From positions 1 through 64,000 of the forward strand of contig JAMIIV010000025.1 in the NCBI GenBank assembly GCA_035913415.1: DNA of 64,000 bases, read 5' to 3'. Shown here piece after piece: positions 16,873 to 25,131 of the stretch (position 1 is the first letter of the stretch; every line of letters begins with the position of its first letter). Both the position numbers and the translations under genes were made by a program. The notes beneath the pieces were generated by a model. The model saw only the letters and a program-made list of their open reading frames with translations. It was not told the origin of the DNA and ran no database searches. The DNA is from UBA5070 sp035913415. GTDB taxonomy: Bacteria; Fibrobacterota; Fibrobacteria; UBA5070.

Positions 16873-17735
16873 AACCCTCCGACTGGCTCGACGAGCGCAT
16901 GCATCTGGGCGAAGTGCCCGCCTCGCGCCGCGACGAGGCCCGCGACCGCGCCGCGAGCGTGGAAGGCGCGGCACTCCAGCAGGAATTGACGGAAAACGAC
17001 GCCGACGTCCTGCGCCGCCTGGCTCCGGAACGGATGGCCGAACGCATCCGGCAACGTGCGCACCGCCCCTCCCGGGGCATCCGGTTGCGCACCACCTGGA
17101 TCCCCCTGGCCCTGGCCGCCTGCGTCCTGTCGCTGGGTCTGTTCCTGGCTCCGGTTCCCTCGCCCCTGGCGCCACCGGCTCCGGTGGCGCTGGGCACCTC
17201 GGTCCCGACGGATTCCGCCAAAGCGGCCTCGACTCCCCCTCGCGACACCACGTCGCGGGAAGGCACGACGGTTCCCGATGAACGGCTCGCGCTGGATCCG
17301 CGCCCCGCCGACCCCGGTCTGCGCTTTCGCGGTGGAGATGGACTCTCCCTCCTGATGGTGGCTCCCGACGGGAGCACCGATGAAGCGGATTCCGCCGTGG
17401 CAGGGGGAGCCGTCCTGCGTCTGAAGGCGCCCGCCCGAGCCCACGCCGCGATCTGGTCGTACGACGAAACCGGCACCCTGGTACGCCATTGGCCCCTGGC
17501 CGGGGACTCCGCCACGGCCCTGCCCGCCGGCCCCTTGCCGCGCGACTGGGAAACCGAAGGCACGGGCGGTTGGGAGCGATTCGTGCTGGTGTGGTCGGAT
17601 ACCCCCTTCGCCTTGGCCAAGGCCCAGGCGCACTTGAGAGGTCTATTGGCCTCGGGGAACTCGCGCACCCGTGTCCTGTCGCTCCCCGCGCCCCTGCGGG
17701 TCGAGACGTCCAGCCTGGAAAGGCGCGCGCCGTGA
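16869..17735 (+). CDS. Putative anti-sigma factor with one transmembrane helix
   Basis: 288 residues. The N-terminal ~70 residues are charged and cytosolic, followed by one membrane helix (TWIPLALAACVLSLGLFLAPV, about residues 78-98), a Pro/Ser/Thr linker, and a periplasmic domain (DGLSLLMVAPDGS...ARAHAAIWSYDETG) of a kind seen in DUF4384-like sensors. No zinc motif (HxxxCxxC) is visible, so the anti-sigma role rests on gene order and topology. It overlaps the sigma gene (ATGA) and the caspase gene (GTGA). Confidence 0.65.
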   Translation: MKPSDWLDERMHLGEVPASRRDEARDRAASVEGAALQQELTENDADVLRRLAPERMAERIRQRAHRPSRGIRLRTTWIPLALAACVLSLGLFLAPVPSPLAPPAPVALGTSVPTDSAKAASTPPRDTTSREGTTVPDERLALDPRPADPGLRFRGGDGLSLLMVAPDGSTDEADSAVAGGAVLRLKAPARAHAAIWSYDETGTLVRHWPLAGDSATALPAGPLPRDWETEGTGGWERFVLVWSDTPFALAKAQAHLRGLLASGNSRTRVLSLPAPLRVETSSLERRAP

Positions 17736-19759
17736 TCCCTGCGCGCCGCATCCCGATGTGGGCCTTGTCCCTCGCCGCCTGCGCCGCCGCGGGACAGGAT
17801 CCACCGCGGGCGGTGCACCGCACCGCCCTGGTGGTCTCGGCCTCGCGCGGCGCCCCCACCAAGGCGGTCCTGACGGGGGCGGGGCCCGATGCCGACGCCG
17901 TCGCCTCCGTGCTGCGCGAGCTGGGCGGGGTGGGATCGTCCGACATCCTGCGCCTGGTCGACCCCGATTCCACGACCCTGTTGCGGGCCTTCGATCGGAT
18001 CGCGGCCGTCTCGCGCGCCGACAGCGCCGCGAACGTCGCAACGGAATTTGTCTTCTACCACGCGGGACACGCTTCCACCACCGGCATGGAACTCGGCGCG
18101 TCCGTCCTGCCCTGGACCCGCCTGCGCGAAGCATTGGTTTCCACCCGAGCCACCGCACGCGTGGCGATCGTCGACGCGTGCGCCTCGGGTTCGCTCCTGC
18201 GCGCACGCGGCGGCAAATTCGTCCTGCCCGCCCCCACCCCCTTGGCCGGCGAGGCGTGGATCCTCTCGTCACGGGCCGAGGAGGTCTCGGTCGAGTCCGA
18301 CGTCGACGGGGGCGGCATCTTCACGCGCACCCTGTTGGCGGGATTGCGGGGCGGCGCCGACCGTGACCGCGACGGAGCCGTCACCTTCGAGGAGGCATTC
18401 CACCACGTATCGGGAGGCGTGCGCGCCCGCGCCCGCGCCCTCGGGGTCGCCTCGCAGACACCCCAATGGGCGTCGTCGCTGGCCGGTGACCGCCCCCTGG
18501 TGCTCACCCGCACCGCCGCGGCAGGCGCGGTGGTGGAATTGCCGCCCACGCGCGCGGGCATCCTGCTCTCCGATTCCACCGGCGCGGGCGAAGCGTGGAT
18601 CCCTCCCGACAGCGCGGTGGCCCGCCTGCATCTGGCACCGGGCCTGCACACCGCCTGGATCCACGACGGTCCTGTCCGCAAAGCCCACCGCTTCCGCCTG
18701 ACTCCTGGTGCATCCAGACAAATATTGTCAGAAGAGTTCGTGGAGGTGGGAATCATCGCCACGAGCCCGCCCCCCGACACGGCCCTGCGTTCGGTCCCCG
18801 TGAACTTCGGCCTGTTGTCGCCGCTGACCATGAACGGGCAGCGGCCGCAGCAGGCGCGCAACAACTTCTCGTTCGACCTGGTCCTGGGCGACGCGGGCCG
18901 GGTGACGGGCTTCCAGGCCGCCGGTGTGCTGACGCGCGTGCGACGCGACGTGGTCGGAGCCCAGATCTCGACCATCGCCAACCTGGGCGGCACCGACGCC
19001 ACGGGATTCCAGATGGCCGTGGTGAACCTGCTGGGCGGCGGCGTCACGGGATGCCAATGGGGATGGGCATTGAACCTGGACGACGGGCGTTCGCGCGGAG
19101 CGCAATTCGCCGGACTCATGAACGTCAACCGCGACACCCTGACCGGTTTCCAGGGAGCTCTGGCCTCGAGTTACGCCGGAACCCTGCGCGGTGGGCAGAT
19201 ATCGCTGGTGAACGTGGCGGGCCATCTCACCGGAACCCAGGTGGGGCTGGTGAACATCGCGCGCTCCAGCAGGGGTCTGCAAACGGGCTTGCTCAACATC
19301 TCGGGCGACGCTCGCGGCGCGGCGATCGGCCTGGTGAACGTCATGCCTCGCTCGCGCGCCCTGGCCGTGGGGGCTTTGAACATCGGTCGCGACCTGTCGG
19401 TGCATCCCGTCATCGGGGGCGGCTACGAAGACGGCCAGGCCATCCACGAAATGCAGATCCGCTACCAAACCGCGTGGTGGCGTTCCGTGCTGGTGCTGGA
19501 GCAGCCCACGTTCGCCGGCTGGTCGCTTCCCGATCCGACCCGCTGGGGATTGGGAGCCGGAGTCTCGGTGGGGGAACGCGTGGCCGTCGGTGGTGATCTG
19601 CTGCTGCTGAGCCCCGATCTCTGGGATCCCGATCCGGAGTTCGGCGCCCAAGCGAGCCTCCAGTGGGGCCTGTTGCGCAGGCTCGCCCCCGGAGTCCTGG
19701 TCCGCTGGCGCAGCGGCGCGCAGGAAGATCTGCGCCTGTTGGCAACCACGGCGTTCTGA
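17732..19759 (+). CDS. Exported caspase-family protease fused to surface repeats
   Basis: 675 residues. The start is GTG 17732 overlapping the upstream stop; ATG 17756 is an alternative. The N-terminus is a signal sequence and LAAC (14-17) could be a lipobox. A caspase/C14 domain spans about 28-260, with catalytic His113 in YHAGHA and Cys150 in VDACASGS. An EF-hand-like calcium loop lies at residues 210-221 (DRDRDGAVTFEE). Residues about 390-590 hold GxQxGxxN repeats like those of the 15084-16346 protein, followed by a beta-rich C-terminus. A calcium-dependent surface or periplasmic protease is suggested, under the control of the adjacent sigma pair. Confidence 0.85.
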   Translation: MIPARRIPMWALSLAACAAAGQDPPRAVHRTALVVSASRGAPTKAVLTGAGPDADAVASVLRELGGVGSSDILRLVDPDSTTLLRAFDRIAAVSRADSAANVATEFVFYHAGHASTTGMELGASVLPWTRLREALVSTRATARVAIVDACASGSLLRARGGKFVLPAPTPLAGEAWILSSRAEEVSVESDVDGGGIFTRTLLAGLRGGADRDRDGAVTFEEAFHHVSGGVRARARALGVASQTPQWASSLAGDRPLVLTRTAAAGAVVELPPTRAGILLSDSTGAGEAWIPPDSAVARLHLAPGLHTAWIHDGPVRKAHRFRLTPGASRQILSEEFVEVGIIATSPPPDTALRSVPVNFGLLSPLTMNGQRPQQARNNFSFDLVLGDAGRVTGFQAAGVLTRVRRDVVGAQISTIANLGGTDATGFQMAVVNLLGGGVTGCQWGWALNLDDGRSRGAQFAGLMNVNRDTLTGFQGALASSYAGTLRGGQISLVNVAGHLTGTQVGLVNIARSSRGLQTGLLNISGDARGAAIGLVNVMPRSRALAVGALNIGRDLSVHPVIGGGYEDGQAIHEMQIRYQTAWWRSVLVLEQPTFAGWSLPDPTRWGLGAGVSVGERVAVGGDLLLLSPDLWDPDPEFGAQASLQWGLLRRLAPGVLVRWRSGAQEDLRLLATTAF

Positions 19760-19832
19760 CGTTTTCCGTCCTCAGAGGGCGAGAAAAATCCGATGCACCA
19801 AGAAGCAGCTCGTCATGAGGAAGGGCTCCCGC

Positions 19833-19880
19833 CTCCCGCTCACCCTGAGGAGGCCCTTTGGGCCGTCTCGAAGGGGGAGG
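19833..19880 (+). repeat. Dispersed palindromic repeat, copy 4
   Basis: Reads CCCGCTCACCCTGAGGAGG, a CCCTTTGGG tip, then CGTCTCGAAGGGGGAGG. It lies after the caspase gene in the convergent space before msrBA and is inverted relative to copy 5. Confidence 0.85.
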
Positions 19881-19920
19881 GCAGCGGCGCCAAGCTCGGC
19901 TCAACAACTTGTGCTCGCGA

Positions 19921-19971
19921 ATCCACCGCCCGCCCTTCGAGAGGCTGCGCTCCTCAGGACGAGCGGTGGAT
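19921..19971 (-). repeat. Dispersed palindromic repeat, copy 5
   Basis: Perfect outer arms ATCCACCGC (19921-19929) and GCGGTGGAT (19963-19971) around CCTTCGAGAGG...CTCCTCAGG. Copies 4 and 5 form an inverted pair about 40 bp apart with no nuclease gene between them, so a non-autonomous pair. The hairpins may also serve as a two-way terminator for the convergent genes. Confidence 0.85.
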
Positions 19972-20002
19972 TGTGGCTGCTCCGAGGCTTTTGCTCACCA
20001 TC

Positions 20003-21046
20003 TCAGCCCCGCCGGGGGTGGCAATGGACAGGATGTGTCAGGAAGTACTTCTGGTGGTAGTCTTCGGCCGGCCAGAAGACCGCGGCGGTCTCGAACCGCG
20101 TGACCACGGGTTCGCGCCAGGTTCCACCCGCGGCGAGGGAGTCCCTCACCCGCTCGGCCTCGGCCTTCTGCGCGGGCGATCGGAAAAAGACCGCCGAACG
20201 GTACTGGGTGCCCTCGTCGGGCCCTTGACGGTCGAGGGTGGTCGGATCGTGATTGAGGAAGAACAGCCGGGCCAGTTCGGCGTAGGAGACGCGCGCCGGA
20301 TCGTAGACGACCTCCACGGCCTCGGCATGCCCGGTGCCGCCGGTGCAGACCTGCCGATAGGTGGGTTTGTCCACGCGCCCCCCCGTGTACCCCACCCTGG
20401 TGGAGACCACACCCGGGGTTTCGTGGAAGAGCTTTTCCACCCCCCAGAAACACCCGGCGGCGAACACCGCCGTGTCCACAAGCGGTGGCAGGGCGTGTTT
20501 GCCGGGACGGAACTCGAGGCTTGCCGAATTCACGCAGTAACGCAGGCCGGTGGGCGGAGGTCCGTCCTCGAAGACGTGCCCCAGATGCCCGTCGCAGCGG
20601 GCGCACACGATCTCGGTACGGACCATCCCGTGTGACAAATCCCGTCGGTGCCCGATGTTCTCCAGGGCCACCGGGCGGAAGAAGCTGGGCCAGCCGCATC
20701 CGGAGTGGAACTTGCCCGTGGAGTGGAACAACGGCAGGGCGCAACCCGCGCAGACGTACCAACCGTCGGACTCCACGTCCAGCAACTCGCCGGACCCGGC
20801 GGCCTCGGTGCCCTTGCCACGCAGGATCGCGTGGCGCCCCTTGCCCAGGATGCGCAGCCAGTCGGAATCGGACCGCACGACCGTCTCGGCGGGGGCCGGA
20901 ATTCCCAACTGTCCGTGTTCGTCGAAATCGCGCAACGTCGCCTCCTTCGAAACCTTGTTGGAGCCTTGGTCGCGCCAGGCACGAGCCCCGGCGAACCCGG
21001 CGAGGACAACCAGCACGACCACGGCGAGAAAAAGTCCCGTTCTCAT
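20003..21046 (-). CDS. msrAB: Membrane-anchored MsrB-MsrA methionine sulfoxide reductase fusion
   Basis: 347 residues. An N-terminal membrane helix or uncleaved signal (LFLAVVVLVVLAGFAGA) places it outside the cytosol. MsrB comes first: zinc cysteines in CAGCALPLF and CARCDGHLGHVF, catalytic Cys in RYCVNSASLEF. MsrA follows, with its catalytic Cys in GCFWGVE and the family motif GTGHAEAVEVVYDP. The two domains repair both epimers of methionine sulfoxide. It is the last gene of the copper/silver efflux operon, whose outer-membrane channel is unusually Met-rich. Repair of oxidised envelope methionines is therefore a plausible job. Confidence 0.95.
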   Translation of the reverse strand: MRTGLFLAVVVLVVLAGFAGARAWRDQGSNKVSKEATLRDFDEHGQLGIPAPAETVVRSDSDWLRILGKGRHAILRGKGTEAAGSGELLDVESDGWYVCAGCALPLFHSTGKFHSGCGWPSFFRPVALENIGHRRDLSHGMVRTEIVCARCDGHLGHVFEDGPPPTGLRYCVNSASLEFRPGKHALPPLVDTAVFAAGCFWGVEKLFHETPGVVSTRVGYTGGRVDKPTYRQVCTGGTGHAEAVEVVYDPARVSYAELARLFFLNHDPTTLDRQGPDEGTQYRSAVFFRSPAQKAEAERVRDSLAAGGTWREPVVTRFETAAVFWPAEDYHQKYFLTHPVHCHPRRG

Positions 21047-21088
21047 AATTGCATACGATACGAGTTCGAGACCCTCCCGCCCAGCATG

Positions 21089-21439
21089 TTACGGTTTGGC
21101 CACGGAGGCTTCGGCCTTGGCCAGAAGTGCGTCGGGGTCCTTGCCGAAAGCGCTCGGACATCCACTGCAGCACAATCCGACCAAACGGCCTTTGTAGACC
21201 ACGTGCACGGGCGCCCCCATCGAGCCGAGGGAATCGCCGGACACCGGGCAGATCCGGTTGCCCACGGCAGTGGCGGCCGCAGCCTGCTCGGGTGTGGGAT
21301 GGAGTTGGAGATCGGGTTGTTCGGGTGCGGCGGCGGCGGCTTCCGAATGGCGGGAATGGTCCACTTGGTCCATCTTCTTGTCGCACCCGGCGAAGACGAA
21401 GACGGCGAAAAGCCCGGCGAGGGCGAGTGTGCGGTTCAT
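21089..21439 (-). CDS. Cys-rich lipoprotein with CPVSG...CCxGC metal-binding motif
   Basis: 116 residues with a lipobox (VFAGC) after a short signal. After a His/Ala/Pro linker (DHSRHSEAAAAAPEQP) comes a small domain with CPVSGDSLGSMG and VYKGRLVGLCCSGC. This YHS/TRASH-like four-cysteine pattern probably binds a soft metal. It is a paralogue of the next gene upstream in the operon (21489-21818). AGGAG precedes the ATG at 21439. The placement between CusA and MsrBA suggests copper or silver binding in the periplasm; this is inferred from context and motif. Confidence 0.75.
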   Translation of the reverse strand: MNRTLALAGLFAVFVFAGCDKKMDQVDHSRHSEAAAAAPEQPDLQLHPTPEQAAAATAVGNRICPVSGDSLGSMGAPVHVVYKGRLVGLCCSGCPSAFGKDPDALLAKAEASVAKP

Positions 21440-21488
21440 GGGTTGCTCCTGCTGGTAGGGTTGGTTCGGCTACATGGGTGGTTGTGGG

Positions 21489-21818
21489 TCAGTGGTCGTG
21501 CCCCGCGCATTGGGCTCCGGCAGCGGGCTTGGCCGTCGCGGCGGGCTTGCCTTCGGCGAGGGCCAGGAACTTGGCCGGATCCTTGGCGAAGGTCTTCAGG
21601 CATCCTTTGCAGCAGAGCTTCACGGCCTTGCCCTTGTAGACCACGGAGGGGCCGTCGCCCATCGAACCGATCTCTTCGCCGGAGACCGGACACTTGGTGT
21701 TCCCGACAGCGGTCGCGGCGGCCAGACGGGCGGAATCGGGCTTGAGGACCAGGCTGGTGTCGACGGCGGCGAAGGTGGTGGCCGTGGCCAGGGTCAGGAC
21801 GAGGAACAGATTCTTCAT
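21489..21818 (-). CDS. Small exported Cys-rich metal-binding protein, paralogue of the neighbour
   Basis: 109 residues with a cleavable signal (MKNLFLVLTLATATTFA). The core repeats the neighbour's layout: CPVSGEEIGSMG and VYKGKAVKLCCKGCLKTFAKDP, then a low-complexity tail ending CAGHDH. Both a four-Cys site and a terminal Cys/His cluster could hold metal. AAGGAG lies 8 bp ahead of the ATG at 21818; the open frame extends to 21905 but that part overlaps cusA and lacks homology. Probably a periplasmic metal carrier or sensor for the efflux pump. Confidence 0.78.
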   Translation of the reverse strand: MKNLFLVLTLATATTFAAVDTSLVLKPDSARLAAATAVGNTKCPVSGEEIGSMGDGPSVVYKGKAVKLCCKGCLKTFAKDPAKFLALAEGKPAATAKPAAGAQCAGHDH

Positions 21819-21885
21819 GGCAGAGTCTCCTTGTGGAAGGTGGCGCCTGCGCGCCGTGGTTGGGGGGATAGCCGATTCGGCAACA

Positions 21886-24800
21886 CTAGGGATCATCGGA
21901 CACACGCGCCACGTTCGCTCCGGGCGCCGGAAGTTTTCGGAGTTCGCGGCCCTGCCACAGCAGGAACAGCACGGGGTAGACCAGCAACTCCATGGCGACC
22001 GAGGTCAGGATGCCCCCCACCATCGGGGCGGCGATGCGTTTCATGACGTCGGAACCGGTGCCGTCGCTCCACAGGATGGGAAGGAGACCTGCGAGGATGA
22101 CCGCCGCGGTCATGGCCTTCGGACGCACCCGGCGCACCGCACCTTCGTCGATGGCCGAAAACAACCCCTGGAGCGTCCTCTGCCCTGCCGCCTTGCGCTT
22201 TTCCCAAGCCTGGTCGAGATACATGAGCATCACCACACCGGTCTCGGCGTCCAGACCAGCCAGGGCGATGAGACCCACCCAGACCGCCACCGACATCTGG
22301 TACCCCGCCAGGTCCAGGAACCAGAAGGCGCCCACGAGCGAAAACGGCACCGCCAGAAGCACGATCGCCGTGCGCACGAGGCTGCGGGTGTTCAGGAACA
22401 GGATCGCGACGATGAGCAGCAAGGTGAAGGGCACCACCGCCAGCATGCGCTCGCGCACCCGCTCGATGCCTTCCCACTGCCCACTCCACGACAACGCGTA
22501 CCCTGCGGGCATGGGAACGGATACGGCCAACTTGGGCGCCAGATCGCGGACCAATCCGCCCAGATCCCCGCGCCGGGTGTCGAGGAAGACGTAGACATCG
22601 GGACGGCCCGCTTCGGAGCGTACGACCATGGGCCCCGTGGTCCACTCCACCGTGGCGATGTCGCCCAGGCGCACGGGCCCCTGTGCACCCCGCACCCGGA
22701 GGTCTTCCAGGTCTTCCTTGCCCTGGCGGCTTTCCCGCGCCAGGCGCACGGTGATCGCCACGCGTTCCAGTCCGTCGAAGGCCCTGGCCACGGGCATGCC
22801 CGACAGTCCCATCCGCAGGAGGTCGTTGACATCCTCCGCAGACACCCCCCGGAGCGCCGCCTGGGCACGGTCGAGGCGCACATCCAGGTACCAGCCCCCC
22901 GCGGCGCGCTCCGCGAAGGCCGACGCCACATCGGGAGCCGATTTCAGGAACCCTTCCACCCGTGCCGCCAGAGCCTGCAGGGTGTCGGGATCGGCGCCGC
23001 TGATCTTGATGCCGATGGGGGTGCGAATTCCTGTGGACAGCATGTCGATCCGCGACTTGATGGGCAGGGTCCAGGCGTTGGTCAGTCCTGGCACGTGCAC
23101 CGCGTGGTCCAACTGCTGCACGATCCGCTCGACGGTCATTCCCTCCCGCCACTGGTGCGGCGGTTTCAGACGGATCACGGTCTCGAACATGTCCAGTCCC
23201 GCTGGATCCGTCGCGGTCTCGGCGCGGCCTGCCTTGCCGAACACCTGTTCCACCTCCGGGACCGCGAGGATCATGCGGTCGGTCTGCTGCAACAGCTCAC
23301 CGGCCTTGGTCACTGAGATCCCCGGCAACACAGTGGGCATGTACAGGAGGTCGCCTTCGAACAGGGGGGGCATGAACTCGCTGCCCAACCGTTTCATGGG
23401 CCACAACGCCGAGGCCAGGGCCAAAGCGGCGATGGCCAGGGTGGTGCGGGGATGGCGCAACACCGCGCCGACCACGGGATGGTACAGGCGCACCAGCCAC
23501 CGGTTCACCGGATTGCGATCCTCTGACGGAATCCGTCCTCCCAGGAACAATCCCGCCAGCACCGGCACCAGCGTGACCGACAGCGCGGCGGCGGCGGCCA
23601 TCGCCCAGGTCTTGGTCCAGGCCAGCGGGTGGAACAGGCGGCCTTCCTGCGCCTGCAGGGCGAACACCGGCAGGAACGAAACGGTGATGAGTAGAAGCGA
23701 CCAGAACAGCGACGGCCCCACTTCGCGGGAACTGGCCACCACCACCGTCCAACGATCGCGACGCTGCGGAGCGGGCAGATTCTGTTCATGCTCCAGGTGT
23801 TTGTGCGCGTTCTCCACCAGGATGATGGAGGCGTCGACCATGGCGCCGATCGCGATCGCCAGTCCGCCCAGGCTCATGATGTCGGCGCCGATTCCCTGCA
23901 GACGCATGGCCAGGAATGCCGCCAGCAGAGCCACCGGCAGGGTGAAGACCGCCACCAGCGCCGAGCGCACGTGGAACAGGAACAGGGCGCACACCAGGGC
24001 GATGGCCAGCATCTCCTCGAGCAGCTTCCAACCCAGGTTGCTCACGGCGCGTTCGATGAGCTCGGAGCGATCGTACAGCGGCACCACCCGGGTGCCCGGC
24101 GGCAACGAAGGCGCCAGTTCCGAAAGCTTGGAGCGGACCGCGTCGATGGTGGCCAGGGCGTTCTCGCCGTAGCGCATCACCACCACACCCGCGACCACAT
24201 CTCCCTGGCCGTCCAGGTCGGTCAGACCACGCCGCATCGCGGGACCTTCGGAAAGATGGGCGATCTCCTCCAGACGCACCGTGCGTCCCGGCGCGACCGG
24301 AACCGACGACGACGATGCCATGCCCGCCATGCCCGGTTCGGCCCGGCTCTCCCCACCCGCCAACACCACGGGGAGATCGCGCAGGTCCTGGAGCGTGCGC
24401 ACCTGCCCACGACCTCGGACCATCCATTCGGTCTCGGCCAGTTCGATGGACTCCCCGCCGGCGTCGACACCGGCCCGCGAGAGCGCGGCCGCGACCATGG
24501 AGGCGTCGAGCTCCAGCGCCTGCATCCGCACCGGGTCGAGCACGACCTGGAACTGCCGGACCTGCCCCCCCACCGAAGCGACCTCCGCCACGCCCGGCAC
24601 CGTCTGCAGTTGCGGCTTGACCACCCAATCCTGGACGCGGCGCAACTGCCGGTTGTCGACGCTGTCGGATACCAGGGCGTATTCGTAGATCCAGCCCACG
24701 CCCGAAGCGTCCGGGCCCAGGCGGGGTCGGGCCGCGTCGGGCAGTTCACCCTGCGAAGAGGCCAGCATCTCCTGCACGCGCGAGCGGGCCCAATACAGGT

Positions 24801-25131
24801 CCGTGCCGTCTTCGAAGATCACGTACACCAGGGACTGCCCGAAGAAGGAATAGCCGCGGACGGCGCGGGCGCCAGGAGTCGACACCAATCGGCGCGACAG
24901 GGGCTGGGTGAGCTGGTCTTCCACCACCTGCGGCGAGGCGCCCTCCCAGTCGGTCTGCACGATCACCTGGGGGTCGGAAAGATCGGGAATGGCATCGAGG
25001 GGGATGGTGCGCAGGGCCCACACCCCTCCCATGACCAGGGCGAAGGTGCACAGAAGCACCAGCGCGCGGTTGCGCGCCGACCACGCAATGACGCCGCCCA
25101 GGAAGGACGATTCGTGTCCGGACTCGTTCAC
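21886..25131 (-). CDS. cusA: Heavy-metal RND efflux pump, CusA/CzcA family
   Basis: 1081-residue inner-membrane proton-driven exporter of the heavy-metal RND group, close to CusA (Cu+/Ag+). Family text includes DAIPDLSDPQVIVQTDW, GGLAIAIGAMVDASIILVEN and SRIDMLSTGIRTPIGIKISG. Two methionines of the E. coli CusA binding triad are present in equivalent context (LDMFETVIRLKP and RIDMLSTG). At the third (E. coli AARYGMT) this protein reads AALRGVS, so Val replaces Met, as far as I recall the E. coli numbering (Met672). The start overlaps the cusB stop by 4 bp. It works with the adjacent adaptor and outer-membrane channel. Confidence 0.95.
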   Translation of the reverse strand: MNESGHESSFLGGVIAWSARNRALVLLCTFALVMGGVWALRTIPLDAIPDLSDPQVIVQTDWEGASPQVVEDQLTQPLSRRLVSTPGARAVRGYSFFGQSLVYVIFEDGTDLYWARSRVQEMLASSQGELPDAARPRLGPDASGVGWIYEYALVSDSVDNRQLRRVQDWVVKPQLQTVPGVAEVASVGGQVRQFQVVLDPVRMQALELDASMVAAALSRAGVDAGGESIELAETEWMVRGRGQVRTLQDLRDLPVVLAGGESRAEPGMAGMASSSSVPVAPGRTVRLEEIAHLSEGPAMRRGLTDLDGQGDVVAGVVVMRYGENALATIDAVRSKLSELAPSLPPGTRVVPLYDRSELIERAVSNLGWKLLEEMLAIALVCALFLFHVRSALVAVFTLPVALLAAFLAMRLQGIGADIMSLGGLAIAIGAMVDASIILVENAHKHLEHEQNLPAPQRRDRWTVVVASSREVGPSLFWSLLLITVSFLPVFALQAQEGRLFHPLAWTKTWAMAAAAALSVTLVPVLAGLFLGGRIPSEDRNPVNRWLVRLYHPVVGAVLRHPRTTLAIAALALASALWPMKRLGSEFMPPLFEGDLLYMPTVLPGISVTKAGELLQQTDRMILAVPEVEQVFGKAGRAETATDPAGLDMFETVIRLKPPHQWREGMTVERIVQQLDHAVHVPGLTNAWTLPIKSRIDMLSTGIRTPIGIKISGADPDTLQALAARVEGFLKSAPDVASAFAERAAGGWYLDVRLDRAQAALRGVSAEDVNDLLRMGLSGMPVARAFDGLERVAITVRLARESRQGKEDLEDLRVRGAQGPVRLGDIATVEWTTGPMVVRSEAGRPDVYVFLDTRRGDLGGLVRDLAPKLAVSVPMPAGYALSWSGQWEGIERVRERMLAVVPFTLLLIVAILFLNTRSLVRTAIVLLAVPFSLVGAFWFLDLAGYQMSVAVWVGLIALAGLDAETGVVMLMYLDQAWEKRKAAGQRTLQGLFSAIDEGAVRRVRPKAMTAAVILAGLLPILWSDGTGSDVMKRIAAPMVGGILTSVAMELLVYPVLFLLWQGRELRKLPAPGANVARVSDDP

